Shown here: in pieces, positions 6,830-14,347 of the stretch
How positions within the stretch are numbered: position 1 is the stretch's first letter
Layout of the letters: each line of letters begins with the position of its first letter
DNA from: an uncultured Eubacteriales bacterium
GTDB taxonomy: Bacteria > Bacillota > Clostridia > Oscillospirales > Acutalibacteraceae
Assembly (NCBI GenBank): GCA_934488615.1
Contig: CAKSSJ010000006.1
Location: 6,727-70,726, forward strand
DNA: 64,000 nt
Reading direction: 5' to 3'
The notes under the pieces: generated by a model
Told to the model about the DNA's origin: nothing
The model's input: only the letters and a program-made list of their open reading frames with translations
Databases searched by the model: none
Position numbers and translations under genes: made by a program

Positions 6830-8662
6830 ATGTGCGGAATTTGCGGACAGGTTTCCTTTACAACGGATTTATCAAAATATGAAAGTCAATTTTATAATAT
6901 GCAGAACAAGCTCTATTCGAGAGGCCCGGATCAGCACGGTGAGTTTTTCTCAAATGATGCCGTGCTGATGCACAGGCGGTTGGCGGTCGTCGATATCGAA
7001 AAGGGTAAACAGCCGATGACCTATGCCGTTGACGGCGCGGTTTTTACACTGTGTTATAACGGCGAGCTTTATAATACTGATGAGATCAGAAACAATCTCG
7101 AAAGCAAGGGCTACAATTTTTTCAGCCATTCCGATACGGAGGTTGTGCTGAAAGCGTATGTCGAATACCGTGAAAAGTGCGTTGAGATGTTTAACGGGAT
7201 TTTTGCCTTTGCCGTTTGGGAGCATGAGACTAAAAGGCTCTTTGTCGCAAGAGACAGGATGGGTGTCAAGCCGTTGTTTTATTCCATGTGCAAGAGCGGC
7301 TTTGTCTTTGCTTCGGAGATAAAGGCTTTGCTTGAGCACCCCGAAATAGAACCATTGATGGATATGCGTTCGCTTGCGGAAATCATGCTTATCGGTCCCG
7401 GCAGAACCCCCGGGTGCGGCATATTTAAGGATATAAGCGAGATAAGACCTGCTCATTACGCTATTTACGATGACACGGGACTGAAGATACACCGCTATTG
7501 GAATGTTGAAGCGCACGAGCATATGGACAGCTTTGAGCAAACTGTTGAAAAGGTGCGCTATCTTGTAACCGATTCTATAAAGCGACAGCTTGTTTCTGAT
7601 GTTCCGCTTTGTACCTTTCTCTCGGGCGGATTGGATTCGAGCCTGATATCATCGGTCACAAGTGAAGAATTTAAGAAAAGGGGAGAGGTTCTGCACACCT
7701 TTTCCGTTGATTATAAGGACAACGACAAGTATTTCAAAAAGTCTAAATTTCAGCCGAATTCCGATCCCGAATTTATTCGAGTAATGGAGAAATATCTCGG
7801 CGGTGCGCATCATTGGATAGTGATTGATACCGATGAGCTTGTGAATGCGCTCTATTCAGCCGTTGATGCACGCGACCTGCCCGGAATGGCTGATGTTGAC
7901 GCTTCAATGCTTCTTTTATGTAAAGCAATTAAGGAGCACGGAACGGTTGCGCTCTCGGGCGAGTGTGCCGATGAGATTTTCGGAGGCTACCCGTGGTACA
8001 GAGACAAAACCATTCGCTCCTCCGAGGGCTTCCCTTGGGCGCAGTCAACAGATTACCGAATGTCGTTTTTAAAGGATGAATTCGCCGATAAAATCGACGG
8101 CACGGACTATGTCTATGCCCGATACAGGCTGACTGCGGACAGTGCGCCGTTATATGACAACATGAATGAGGACGACCTGAAAACGGCGCAGATGATGAAG
8201 CTTAACCTTGACTGGTTCATGCAAACACTGCTTGACCGCAAGGACAGAATGAGCATGTATTCGTCGCTTGAGGTCAGAGTACCGTTCTGCGACCACAGAA
8301 TCGTTGAATATCTCTATAATGTGCCGTGGGAGATGAAGGATCACAACGGCTACGAAAAGGGGCTTCTTCGCGAAGCTATGCGCGGATATCTGCCCGATGA
8401 GGTGCTTTGGCGAAAGAAAAGTCCATATCCAAAAACGCATAATCCGAATTATCTTGCCGCAGTTTCGTCACGCTTGCAGGCAATAATTGATGAGGGCACA
8501 TCTCCGCTGCTTGATTTTATTAAAAAAGAGAAGCTGACGGAGCTTCTGACGGAAAACAAAAGTCAGCCGTGGTACGGCCAGCTAATGACAACACCGCAGA
8601 CGATAGCGTATTTCATTCAGTTTGACTATTGGCTTAGAAAATATAAGGTGCGGTTTGTTTAA
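6830..8662 (+). CDS. asnB: Asparagine synthase (glutamine-hydrolysing)
   Basis: Converts aspartate to asparagine using glutamine and ATP. The 610-residue protein begins MCGICGQ, so Cys2 becomes the N-terminal nucleophile of the class II glutaminase domain (residues about 2-215, with RGPDQHG and the YNGELYN loop). The synthetase domain follows, with the PP-loop SGGLDSS near residue 263 and GECADEIFGGYPWY. The start must be 6830 because the Cys has to follow the initiator Met; GAGAGGA precedes it. It is coupled to spoIIID, one base after that stop codon. No terminator was recognised downstream. Confidence 0.94.
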   Translation: MCGICGQVSFTTDLSKYESQFYNMQNKLYSRGPDQHGEFFSNDAVLMHRRLAVVDIEKGKQPMTYAVDGAVFTLCYNGELYNTDEIRNNLESKGYNFFSHSDTEVVLKAYVEYREKCVEMFNGIFAFAVWEHETKRLFVARDRMGVKPLFYSMCKSGFVFASEIKALLEHPEIEPLMDMRSLAEIMLIGPGRTPGCGIFKDISEIRPAHYAIYDDTGLKIHRYWNVEAHEHMDSFEQTVEKVRYLVTDSIKRQLVSDVPLCTFLSGGLDSSLISSVTSEEFKKRGEVLHTFSVDYKDNDKYFKKSKFQPNSDPEFIRVMEKYLGGAHHWIVIDTDELVNALYSAVDARDLPGMADVDASMLLLCKAIKEHGTVALSGECADEIFGGYPWYRDKTIRSSEGFPWAQSTDYRMSFLKDEFADKIDGTDYVYARYRLTADSAPLYDNMNEDDLKTAQMMKLNLDWFMQTLLDRKDRMSMYSSLEVRVPFCDHRIVEYLYNVPWEMKDHNGYEKGLLREAMRGYLPDEVLWRKKSPYPKTHNPNYLAAVSSRLQAIIDEGTSPLLDFIKKEKLTELLTENKSQPWYGQLMTTPQTIAYFIQFDYWLRKYKVRFV

Positions 8663-8722
8663 GGCAGGCAGAGATTTACAATGGGAGTAAGGGTTTATCA
8701 GACTTTATTCTTTATCCCCTCC

Positions 8723-9050
8723 GTCGTCAAGGACGACACCTCCTCTTGCAACAAGGGGAGGCTGAACAGTGACGTTAATTCCATGTTTATATTTTAATGT
8801 CAGCAGAAACTCTGCCTCGGCTCCCATGTAGGGTAGCGAAGTGTCGCGACGGTAGTGAATGAACGTCCGGTGGACGTTCAGAGCCGGAGCGTGACCGAGC
8901 CGCAGCGAGACGCTGTCGGCGTAGCCGACTGAGGGGTTTATTCCGAGAGAAAAGATAAAAGAGAAGAGTGAAAAGAATCGGTGGCTTTGCGTCGCAAAGC
9001 ATTAAAAGTCAGCAGAAATCGACCAGGCTTCCCCTCAAGGGGAAGCCTGG
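8723..9050. repeat. Palindrome-rich gene-free region (8663-9235)
   Basis: This 570-base gap holds no credible gene. It carries at least seven separate small hairpins, most with 3-base loops: GTCGTC-AAG-GACGAC (8723-8737); CCTCCTCTTG-CAA-CAAGGGGAGG (8739-8761, one G-U); TGAACGTCC-GGT-GGACGTTCA (8860-8880); CAGCG-AGA-CGCTG (8903-8915); GTCGGC-GTA-GCCGAC (8915-8929); GCTTTGCG-T-CGCAAAGC (8984-9000); and a perfect 12-bp stem CCAGGCTTCCCC/GGGGAAGCCTGG with TCAA loop (9023-9050). GTCAGCAGAAA occurs at 8799 and again at 9008. Probably decayed dispersed repeats. Confidence 0.75.
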
Positions 9051-9185
9051 TAAAATGTCCGCAGAAGCCTATCTTAACACTCCTGTAGAGTAAGCAAGAA
9101 CAATCTCTGCGTCGAAAAGGGGATAAAGATAAATTATAAATTGTCAAAAATCGGCTGTAACACCCTTGAAAAATTAAATTGTATA

Positions 9186-9214
9186 TTGACCCGACGTTAA
9201 AATAACTGTATTAT
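9186..9214 (+). promoter_or_regulatory. Promoter of the DUF4832-type gene
   Basis: TTGACC (9186-9191), 17-base spacer, TATTAT (9209-9214), 21 bases before the ATG. Confidence 0.78.
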
Positions 9215-9235
9215 ATAAAAAAAAGGAGGATGTAT

Positions 9236-10549
9236 ATGAGCTTTGTTTATAAAATACTTTCGTTTTTAAATATAATAACGCTTTGCCTTGCGATGCTTTG
9301 CGGAAATTATACCGGCTTTGTTGCGACTGAACTTGAATATCAGACCGCCTACGGCAATCCGATGAAGGGCTTCATGCCGTTCTACAGCGAGGAAGGCGCG
9401 GATAGTTCCGTGCCCTACAGCATGGAGTGGCTCTATGTTCCCATGACCGACCTCGTTGCCGATGACGGCACATATACACTCAGAGGAACGCTTGAAGAAA
9501 AGCTTGATAAAATCGCTCGCAGAGGTCATCAGGCGGCGCTGAGGGTTTATCTTGATTATCCGAGCAAAGAGTGCGCCGTTCCGCAGTTTATATGGGATAT
9601 GGGTGTAAAGAAATACGAATACAGCGAGTACGGCGGCGGTGTAAGCCCGGATTACAGCGACCAGAGATTGATTGATTTCTTGCTTGAATTTATTGACCAA
9701 TTTGCCTTGAATTATGACGGTGACAAAAGAATTGCTTACATAACAACAGGTCTGATCGGTCACTGGGGCGAATGGCATGTTTGCAGTGAGATCAAGCCTG
9801 CAATGGCATCCGACAGGCAGAAAAGGCAGATCATTCATGCATTTGAGCATTGGTTTTCGCGCACAAAAATTCTTACCCGTTACCCGGGAACGCCCGGCTC
9901 AAACAATGGAAAAATAGGCTTCCATGACGATTCGTTTACCTATAACACAATAAAGTCCGATAAAAGTTATTTCTTCTACAATCAGCTGAAAAAGGCTTGG
10001 AAAAGCAGTGTTTGGAAAACTCAGCCGATCGGCGGTGAATTCCGTCCGGAGGGGCAGGAAAACTTCCTAAACGGTCAGGTGACAGACGATTTTCAGGACT
10101 ACGACGAGTGCGTTAATAAGACACATTGCTCCTGGCTTATGATGACGGGAGCATTTACGGGTGATCTCAGCGAAAAAGAGATCAGGACCGCAAACGAGGC
10201 CTCGGCAAAGCTCGGATATGATTTTTATGTCGATAAGGTTCAGGTCAAGAAGCTTTTCGGTAAGGCATATGTCAGAGTCGGGGTTAAAAATCTCGGTGTA
10301 GCTCCGATCTATGCAAGTCCCGCCGTGTTTATCGGGACGGACAGCGAAGAGGTTGAGACTAAACAGGATATCAGTAAGCTGCTACCAAACGAGACTGAAT
10401 ATTTCACAGCCATAATTGATTTGAAACAGGGCGACAGCGTTTATATCAGAATTGACGATGTGTCTCGCTACGGAGCTTTTGTCAGATTTTCGAATGTCGG
10501 CGGCTCTGATTCCGAAAACGGAAAGTTTATTATTGGTTCTGTTAAATAA
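9236..10549 (+). CDS. Secreted DUF4832/DUF4874-family protein
   Basis: Secreted or membrane-tethered protein of 437 residues. It has an N-terminal signal-like hydrophobic segment (residues about 5-30). It then shows the DUF4874 hallmark NPMKGFMPFY, a central region reading like a glycosidase-type TIM barrel (AALRVYLDYPS, YITTGLIGHWGEWH), and a C-terminal beta-rich DUF4832-like domain. The conserved GHWGEWH acidic/His cluster suggests a carbohydrate active site, but no activity is established. The ATG at 9236 is used because AAGGAGG at 9223-9229 overlaps the earlier ATG at 9230. It is a single-gene unit with promoter and terminator. Confidence 0.8.
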   Translation: MSFVYKILSFLNIITLCLAMLCGNYTGFVATELEYQTAYGNPMKGFMPFYSEEGADSSVPYSMEWLYVPMTDLVADDGTYTLRGTLEEKLDKIARRGHQAALRVYLDYPSKECAVPQFIWDMGVKKYEYSEYGGGVSPDYSDQRLIDFLLEFIDQFALNYDGDKRIAYITTGLIGHWGEWHVCSEIKPAMASDRQKRQIIHAFEHWFSRTKILTRYPGTPGSNNGKIGFHDDSFTYNTIKSDKSYFFYNQLKKAWKSSVWKTQPIGGEFRPEGQENFLNGQVTDDFQDYDECVNKTHCSWLMMTGAFTGDLSEKEIRTANEASAKLGYDFYVDKVQVKKLFGKAYVRVGVKNLGVAPIYASPAVFIGTDSEEVETKQDISKLLPNETEYFTAIIDLKQGDSVYIRIDDVSRYGAFVRFSNVGGSDSENGKFIIGSVK

Positions 10550-10570
10550 CTATGGTAATATATAATAAAA

Positions 10571-10608
10571 AACCTGCTTTGAATTTGTATGAAAAGTAGG
10601 TTTTTTTA
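10571..10608 (+). terminator. Rho-independent terminator
   Basis: AACCTGCTTT pairs with AAAGTAGGTT (one mismatch) around a 14-base loop, followed by TTTTTTT. Confidence 0.8.
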
Positions 10609-10656
10609 TTTTCAATTTACAATGGGTTATGTAATGTGATAAAATTAGTAAAAGAC

Positions 10657-10675
10657 AGCACATTAATTGTGTGCT
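10657..10675 (+). promoter_or_regulatory. Inverted repeat upstream of sugar-symporter operon, possible operator
   Basis: AGCACA and TGTGCT form 6-bp arms separated by seven bases, 33 bases before the symporter ATG. Position and symmetry fit a repressor or activator site, but no regulator gene lies nearby and the motif is not one I recognise. Confidence 0.35.
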
Positions 10676-10707
10676 TTGCTAACACATAACAGAAAGAAGG
10701 TTTTCTG

Positions 10708-12213
10708 ATGGCTAAAGGAAATTTTTGGCACAATTTGTTCGGAACTAACCCCTACGAGGGTATTCAGCCGAAGGAGGTTATCGCATACAGCGTAACGGGC
10801 TTCGGTCAGAATTTTATCTGTACGATTATCGGCTCTTTTCTTACGGTTTTCATGACTGATGCGCTCCTTTTCGGCGCGGTTGAAAAGGGCACTGTTTTCA
10901 AGAGCATGTCGGGCGCAATGGCTGTTGCGTTTCTTATGCTTTTTACGAGAATTTATGACGCACTGAATGACCCGATCATGGGTTCGATAGTTGACAGAAC
11001 GAGAACTAAGTGGGGCAAATGCCGCCCGTATCTTAAATGGATGGCTATTCCCATTGCAATAACGACAGTCCTTTGTTTCTGCCCGTTCCTTGAGCCGAAA
11101 GCGAAGTCAACATTCGTTGTGATTTCTGTGCTTTATGTCATTTGGTCAATGGTTTATACCGTTGCCGACGTTCCGTACTGGGGACTTTCGACCTGCATGA
11201 CAAATGATACCGTCGTCAGAGGCAAGGTGCTTACGTTTGCACGTCTTGTCTGCACGCTTGGTGCAGGACTCGTAACGGTCGGTGTCCCGCTTATAACCAA
11301 CGCTGTTACTGCGAAATTCAAGGACGCTGACGGCAATGTTCTTCCGCAGTATATCGCTCAGAACGCAGAAACGCTTAAATGGACATATTTCATTTGTGCG
11401 CTTGTGCTCGTTGTTGTTTCTGTTCCGATGTTTTATTACGGCTTTAAAAACACAACAGAAAGATTTACTTCAAAGGATGCTCCTCCGTCGCTCGGACACA
11501 ACCTCAAGCTCCTGTTTAAGAACAAGCAGCTGCTTTTAGTCGTTATTTCGGGTGTTCTCGGCGGCGCAAGAACCGTTTATACATACACAGGCGGACTTTA
11601 TTTTGCAAAATACGTTCTTAACAACGAAGGACTTTTCAGCCTTATAACAATGCTTATCGTTCCCGGCGGACTTGTTGCTTCAATACTTGTTCCGTGGATG
11701 ACGAAGAAATTTACAAAGAAGTGGGCATACATTTACGTTCATATTCTCGGCGCAGTCGTTATGTTTGCAATGTATTTCATCGGCTATGACGCACCGTGGA
11801 AGCTTGTTGTCAACGCAATCGGTCTTGTTCTTCTCGGAATCCCGCAGGGCGTAAACAACATCATTACCTACGCTATGATCGGCGATACGGTTGACTATCT
11901 CGAATGGGAAACAGGCGAGAGAGCAGAGGGCATTTGCTTCGCTATGCAGACGCTTATCAACAAGATCGGTATGGCTGTCGGCGCGTTCGTCGGCGTATTC
12001 TCATACAGCTGGGCAGGCATCAACCCCGAAGCAACGCCTGCAATCACAGCAGACGGCAAACAGCTTCTCTGGAATGTACTTATTCTTTCGGGCGCTATCA
12101 GCATGGCGGCAACGATTATTCCGATGCTCTTCTACAAAATCACGGAAAAGAAGCAGCAGCAGATGGTTGCCGAGATCGCAGAAAGAAACAGTGCGAAAGA
12201 GAGCGTGAAATAA
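10708..12213 (+). CDS. GPH-family sugar:cation symporter
   Basis: A 501-residue integral membrane transporter of the glycoside-pentoside-hexuronide:cation symporter family (MelB/XynB-like). About twelve hydrophobic segments are seen. Diagnostic motifs are the N-terminal DALNDPIMGSIVDRTRTKWGK-type loop between helices 2 and 3 and VADVPYWGLS. It probably imports an oligosaccharide or glycoside with Na+ or H+. The next gene starts on the base after its stop, and that gene is a ChbG-type deacetylase, so an acetylated or amino-sugar substrate is possible. The start is supported by AGAAAGAAGG seven bases upstream. Confidence 0.9.
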   Translation: MAKGNFWHNLFGTNPYEGIQPKEVIAYSVTGFGQNFICTIIGSFLTVFMTDALLFGAVEKGTVFKSMSGAMAVAFLMLFTRIYDALNDPIMGSIVDRTRTKWGKCRPYLKWMAIPIAITTVLCFCPFLEPKAKSTFVVISVLYVIWSMVYTVADVPYWGLSTCMTNDTVVRGKVLTFARLVCTLGAGLVTVGVPLITNAVTAKFKDADGNVLPQYIAQNAETLKWTYFICALVLVVVSVPMFYYGFKNTTERFTSKDAPPSLGHNLKLLFKNKQLLLVVISGVLGGARTVYTYTGGLYFAKYVLNNEGLFSLITMLIVPGGLVASILVPWMTKKFTKKWAYIYVHILGAVVMFAMYFIGYDAPWKLVVNAIGLVLLGIPQGVNNIITYAMIGDTVDYLEWETGERAEGICFAMQTLINKIGMAVGAFVGVFSYSWAGINPEATPAITADGKQLLWNVLILSGAISMAATIIPMLFYKITEKKQQQMVAEIAERNSAKESVK

Positions 12214-13113
12214 ATGTCAAAATACATGATAATCAATGCCGATGATTTCGGCTCATTCAGAGGGGCTAACCTTGCGATATTTGATTTGCTTAAGGATCCC
12301 GAAAGTGCGCTGACTTCATCGACAATCATGGCTCCTTGCCCGTGGGCACCCGATGCGGTTAATTTTGCCAAGAAAAATCTCGAGCTTTGCATCGGTGTTC
12401 ACTGGACATTTACGAACGAGTGGAACAGCTACCGATGGGGTCCCGTGGCTCACAATAATACCGAGAGCCTCCGTGACGAATTCGGCTACATGCACCATGA
12501 AAGCGACGATTTTGAGAAGCACGCAAATCTTGATGAGGTCTATGCCGAGGCTGTCGCTCAGATAGAGCTGCTCAAAAAACTCGGACTTAACCCGTCGCAT
12601 ATCGACAACCACATGGGTTCAATCTACGGCGTTGCAACGGGTCGCTTTGAGCTTCTGAATGTTGCATTTAGAGTTGCCGCAGAATACGGCTTGCCGTTCA
12701 GATTCCCCGCGAACCTCGCAGACGAGCAGTTCTCAAATTCAATGCTTGACATTCAGGTAGATAAAAACATCGTTCTCGGTCTGCTGAGCAACATCGTTGA
12801 GCAGGCAAAGGCGCTTCACGTTGCGATTCCCGACTATCTCATTCCGAACGAGTGGAGCGGTCCGCAGAGCGAGAGCTACGAGAACTTCAAGGAATATATT
12901 TACGAGCTTTATAAGACCTTCCCCGACGGTGCAGTGACCGAGACATACATGCACCCGTCGCTCCCGACAGAGGATCTCAAGGGCGCTTCGGGCGTTTGGT
13001 TCAGACGTGAGTGGGAGTATAAATTCCTCAAGGATCCGCAGACGAAACAGCACATTGAGTCGCTCGGCTTCAAGCTCATCAACTACAGAGATCTTGCAGA
13101 AATGAAGAAATAA
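12214..13113 (+). CDS. ChbG/YdjC-family carbohydrate deacetylase
   Basis: A 299-residue member of the YdjC family, whose studied members remove one N-acetyl group from chitobiose or similar oligosaccharides. The N-terminal metal-binding signature INADDFG is intact, with the expected His ligands in GVHWTF, HIDNHMG and ETYMHPS. It begins immediately after the symporter stop codon (no gap), so the two are translationally coupled. Known family chemistry plus the transporter neighbour suggest intracellular trimming of an imported acetylated glycan; the actual substrate is not shown by the sequence. Confidence 0.85.
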   Translation: MSKYMIINADDFGSFRGANLAIFDLLKDPESALTSSTIMAPCPWAPDAVNFAKKNLELCIGVHWTFTNEWNSYRWGPVAHNNTESLRDEFGYMHHESDDFEKHANLDEVYAEAVAQIELLKKLGLNPSHIDNHMGSIYGVATGRFELLNVAFRVAAEYGLPFRFPANLADEQFSNSMLDIQVDKNIVLGLLSNIVEQAKALHVAIPDYLIPNEWSGPQSESYENFKEYIYELYKTFPDGAVTETYMHPSLPTEDLKGASGVWFRREWEYKFLKDPQTKQHIESLGFKLINYRDLAEMKK

Positions 13114-13126
13114 AGAGGGGATAATT

Positions 13127-14179
13127 ATGTCAGAATTTATGCAGCATGAAATTATTTCAAAGCAAAGGCTTCTTGATGCGAACGGCAACATTGCTGAGCC
13201 CGGCTTTGCAAAAAAGCTCTATTGGGAGTACAGCAGGAACGATATCAAGGCGCCTAAATTCCGAATCAAGGAGTGGGACTACTACTACATCGGCAATCAG
13301 GACTGCGGACTTTGCCTTACGATTTCCGACAGCGGCTATGTAAGCTGTCTGAGCATTTCGCTCATGGGCTTCGGCGATAAGCCGTTCCAGATGAATGACA
13401 GCGAAATCGGCGCATTCCCGATGGGTAAAATGAACCTGCCCTCAACAAGCGAAAAGGGCGATATCCATGCCAAGGTCGGCACATGCGACATGACCTTCAA
13501 AAACGACGGCAAAACGCGCCGCCTTTACGGAACCTACGGCAACTATTGCAACTCGGGCAAGCTCCTGACATTTGACGTCACGCTGACCGATATTCCCGAG
13601 GAGAGCATGGTTATTGCAACTCCGTTTGACAAGGATAAGCACTTCTATTACAATCAGAAAATCAACTGCATGAGGGCAACAGGCAAGATGACGTTTGATG
13701 ATCTTCACTGGACGTTTAACGAGGAAAATCAGTCGCTTGCAACGCTCGATTGGGGCAGGGGAGTCTGGACCTACGACAATACATGGTATTGGGGCAGCGG
13801 TCAGATGATTCTTGACGACGGCAGCCGCTTCGGATTTAATATCGGCTACGGCTTCGGCGATACCTCGGCTGCAAGCGAAAACATGCTTTTCTATAACGGC
13901 AAGTCGCACAAGCTCGATCAGGTTGAATTTCACATTCCGTACAGAAACGGCGAGTATTATTATACCGAGCCGTGGACGTTCAAGAGCAACGACGGCAGAT
14001 TTGAAATGAGCTTTGAGCCGATTATCGACCGCGTTGCACCGCTCGACGTAAAGCTTATTTGTATGCTTCCGCATCAGGTATTCGGCAAAATCTCAGGCAA
14101 GGCTATCCTCGACGACGGCACAGTTATTGAGGTAAAAGACAAGGTCGTTTTCGCCGAAAGAGTACATAATAAGTGGTAA
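13127..14179 (+). CDS. DUF2804 family protein
   Basis: A 350-residue protein with no signal peptide or membrane segment. It matches DUF2804: an N-terminal LLDANGNIAEPGFAKKL-like segment, a central TLDWGRGVWTYDNTWYWGSG stretch, and many aromatic residues typical of beta-sandwich proteins. Its function is unknown. As third gene of the symporter/deacetylase operon (13-base gap, GAGGGG ribosome site) it may act on the same carbohydrate, which is inference only. Confidence 0.8.
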   Translation: MSEFMQHEIISKQRLLDANGNIAEPGFAKKLYWEYSRNDIKAPKFRIKEWDYYYIGNQDCGLCLTISDSGYVSCLSISLMGFGDKPFQMNDSEIGAFPMGKMNLPSTSEKGDIHAKVGTCDMTFKNDGKTRRLYGTYGNYCNSGKLLTFDVTLTDIPEESMVIATPFDKDKHFYYNQKINCMRATGKMTFDDLHWTFNEENQSLATLDWGRGVWTYDNTWYWGSGQMILDDGSRFGFNIGYGFGDTSAASENMLFYNGKSHKLDQVEFHIPYRNGEYYYTEPWTFKSNDGRFEMSFEPIIDRVAPLDVKLICMLPHQVFGKISGKAILDDGTVIEVKDKVVFAERVHNKW

Positions 14180-14210
14180 TCCGATAAAATGAATTATTCT
14201 GTTATTCTTA

Positions 14211-14239
14211 TTGACTTTTATAAAGCGATGCTGTAAAAT
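14211..14239 (+). promoter_or_regulatory. Promoter of the large secreted protein gene
   Basis: TTGACT (14211-14216), 17-base spacer, TAAAAT (14234-14239). Transcription should begin near 14246, giving a leader of about 100 bases that holds the hairpin below. Confidence 0.75.
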
Positions 14240-14276
14240 GATTCCATACTGTGGCGCACGAATTCAATAAATACTT

Positions 14277-14318
14277 AAGCACCGATGTGCAGGTTCGCCC
14301 TGTGCACGGTGCTTTTGG
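14277..14318 (+). promoter_or_regulatory. Leader hairpin with TTCG-type loop
   Basis: AGCACCG pairs with CGGTGCT, extended inward by TGTGCAGG against CCTGTGCA (two G-U pairs, one bulged A) around TTCGC, then TTTTGG. It sits between the promoter and the GGAGG site. The short T run makes it a weak terminator or attenuator, or a stabilising 5' structure. Confidence 0.6.
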
Positions 14319-14347
14319 TCGATTATCATAAAGCAGGAGGAACACCC

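Noticed and set aside
6950..7540. Minus-strand frame inside asnB
   Set aside because: Antisense shadow with no ribosome site or recognisable domain.
8663..9235. CRISPR array in the palindrome-rich gap
   Set aside because: The hairpins differ in sequence and spacing; there is no regular repeat-spacer unit and no cas gene.
13442..14074. 210-codon minus-strand frame opposite the DUF2804 gene
   Set aside because: Antisense shadow; the plus strand has family motifs.
14285..14347. Upstream N-terminal extension of the large secreted protein
   Set aside because: It would translate through the leader hairpin and hide the signal peptide; AGGAGG clearly marks ATG 14348.
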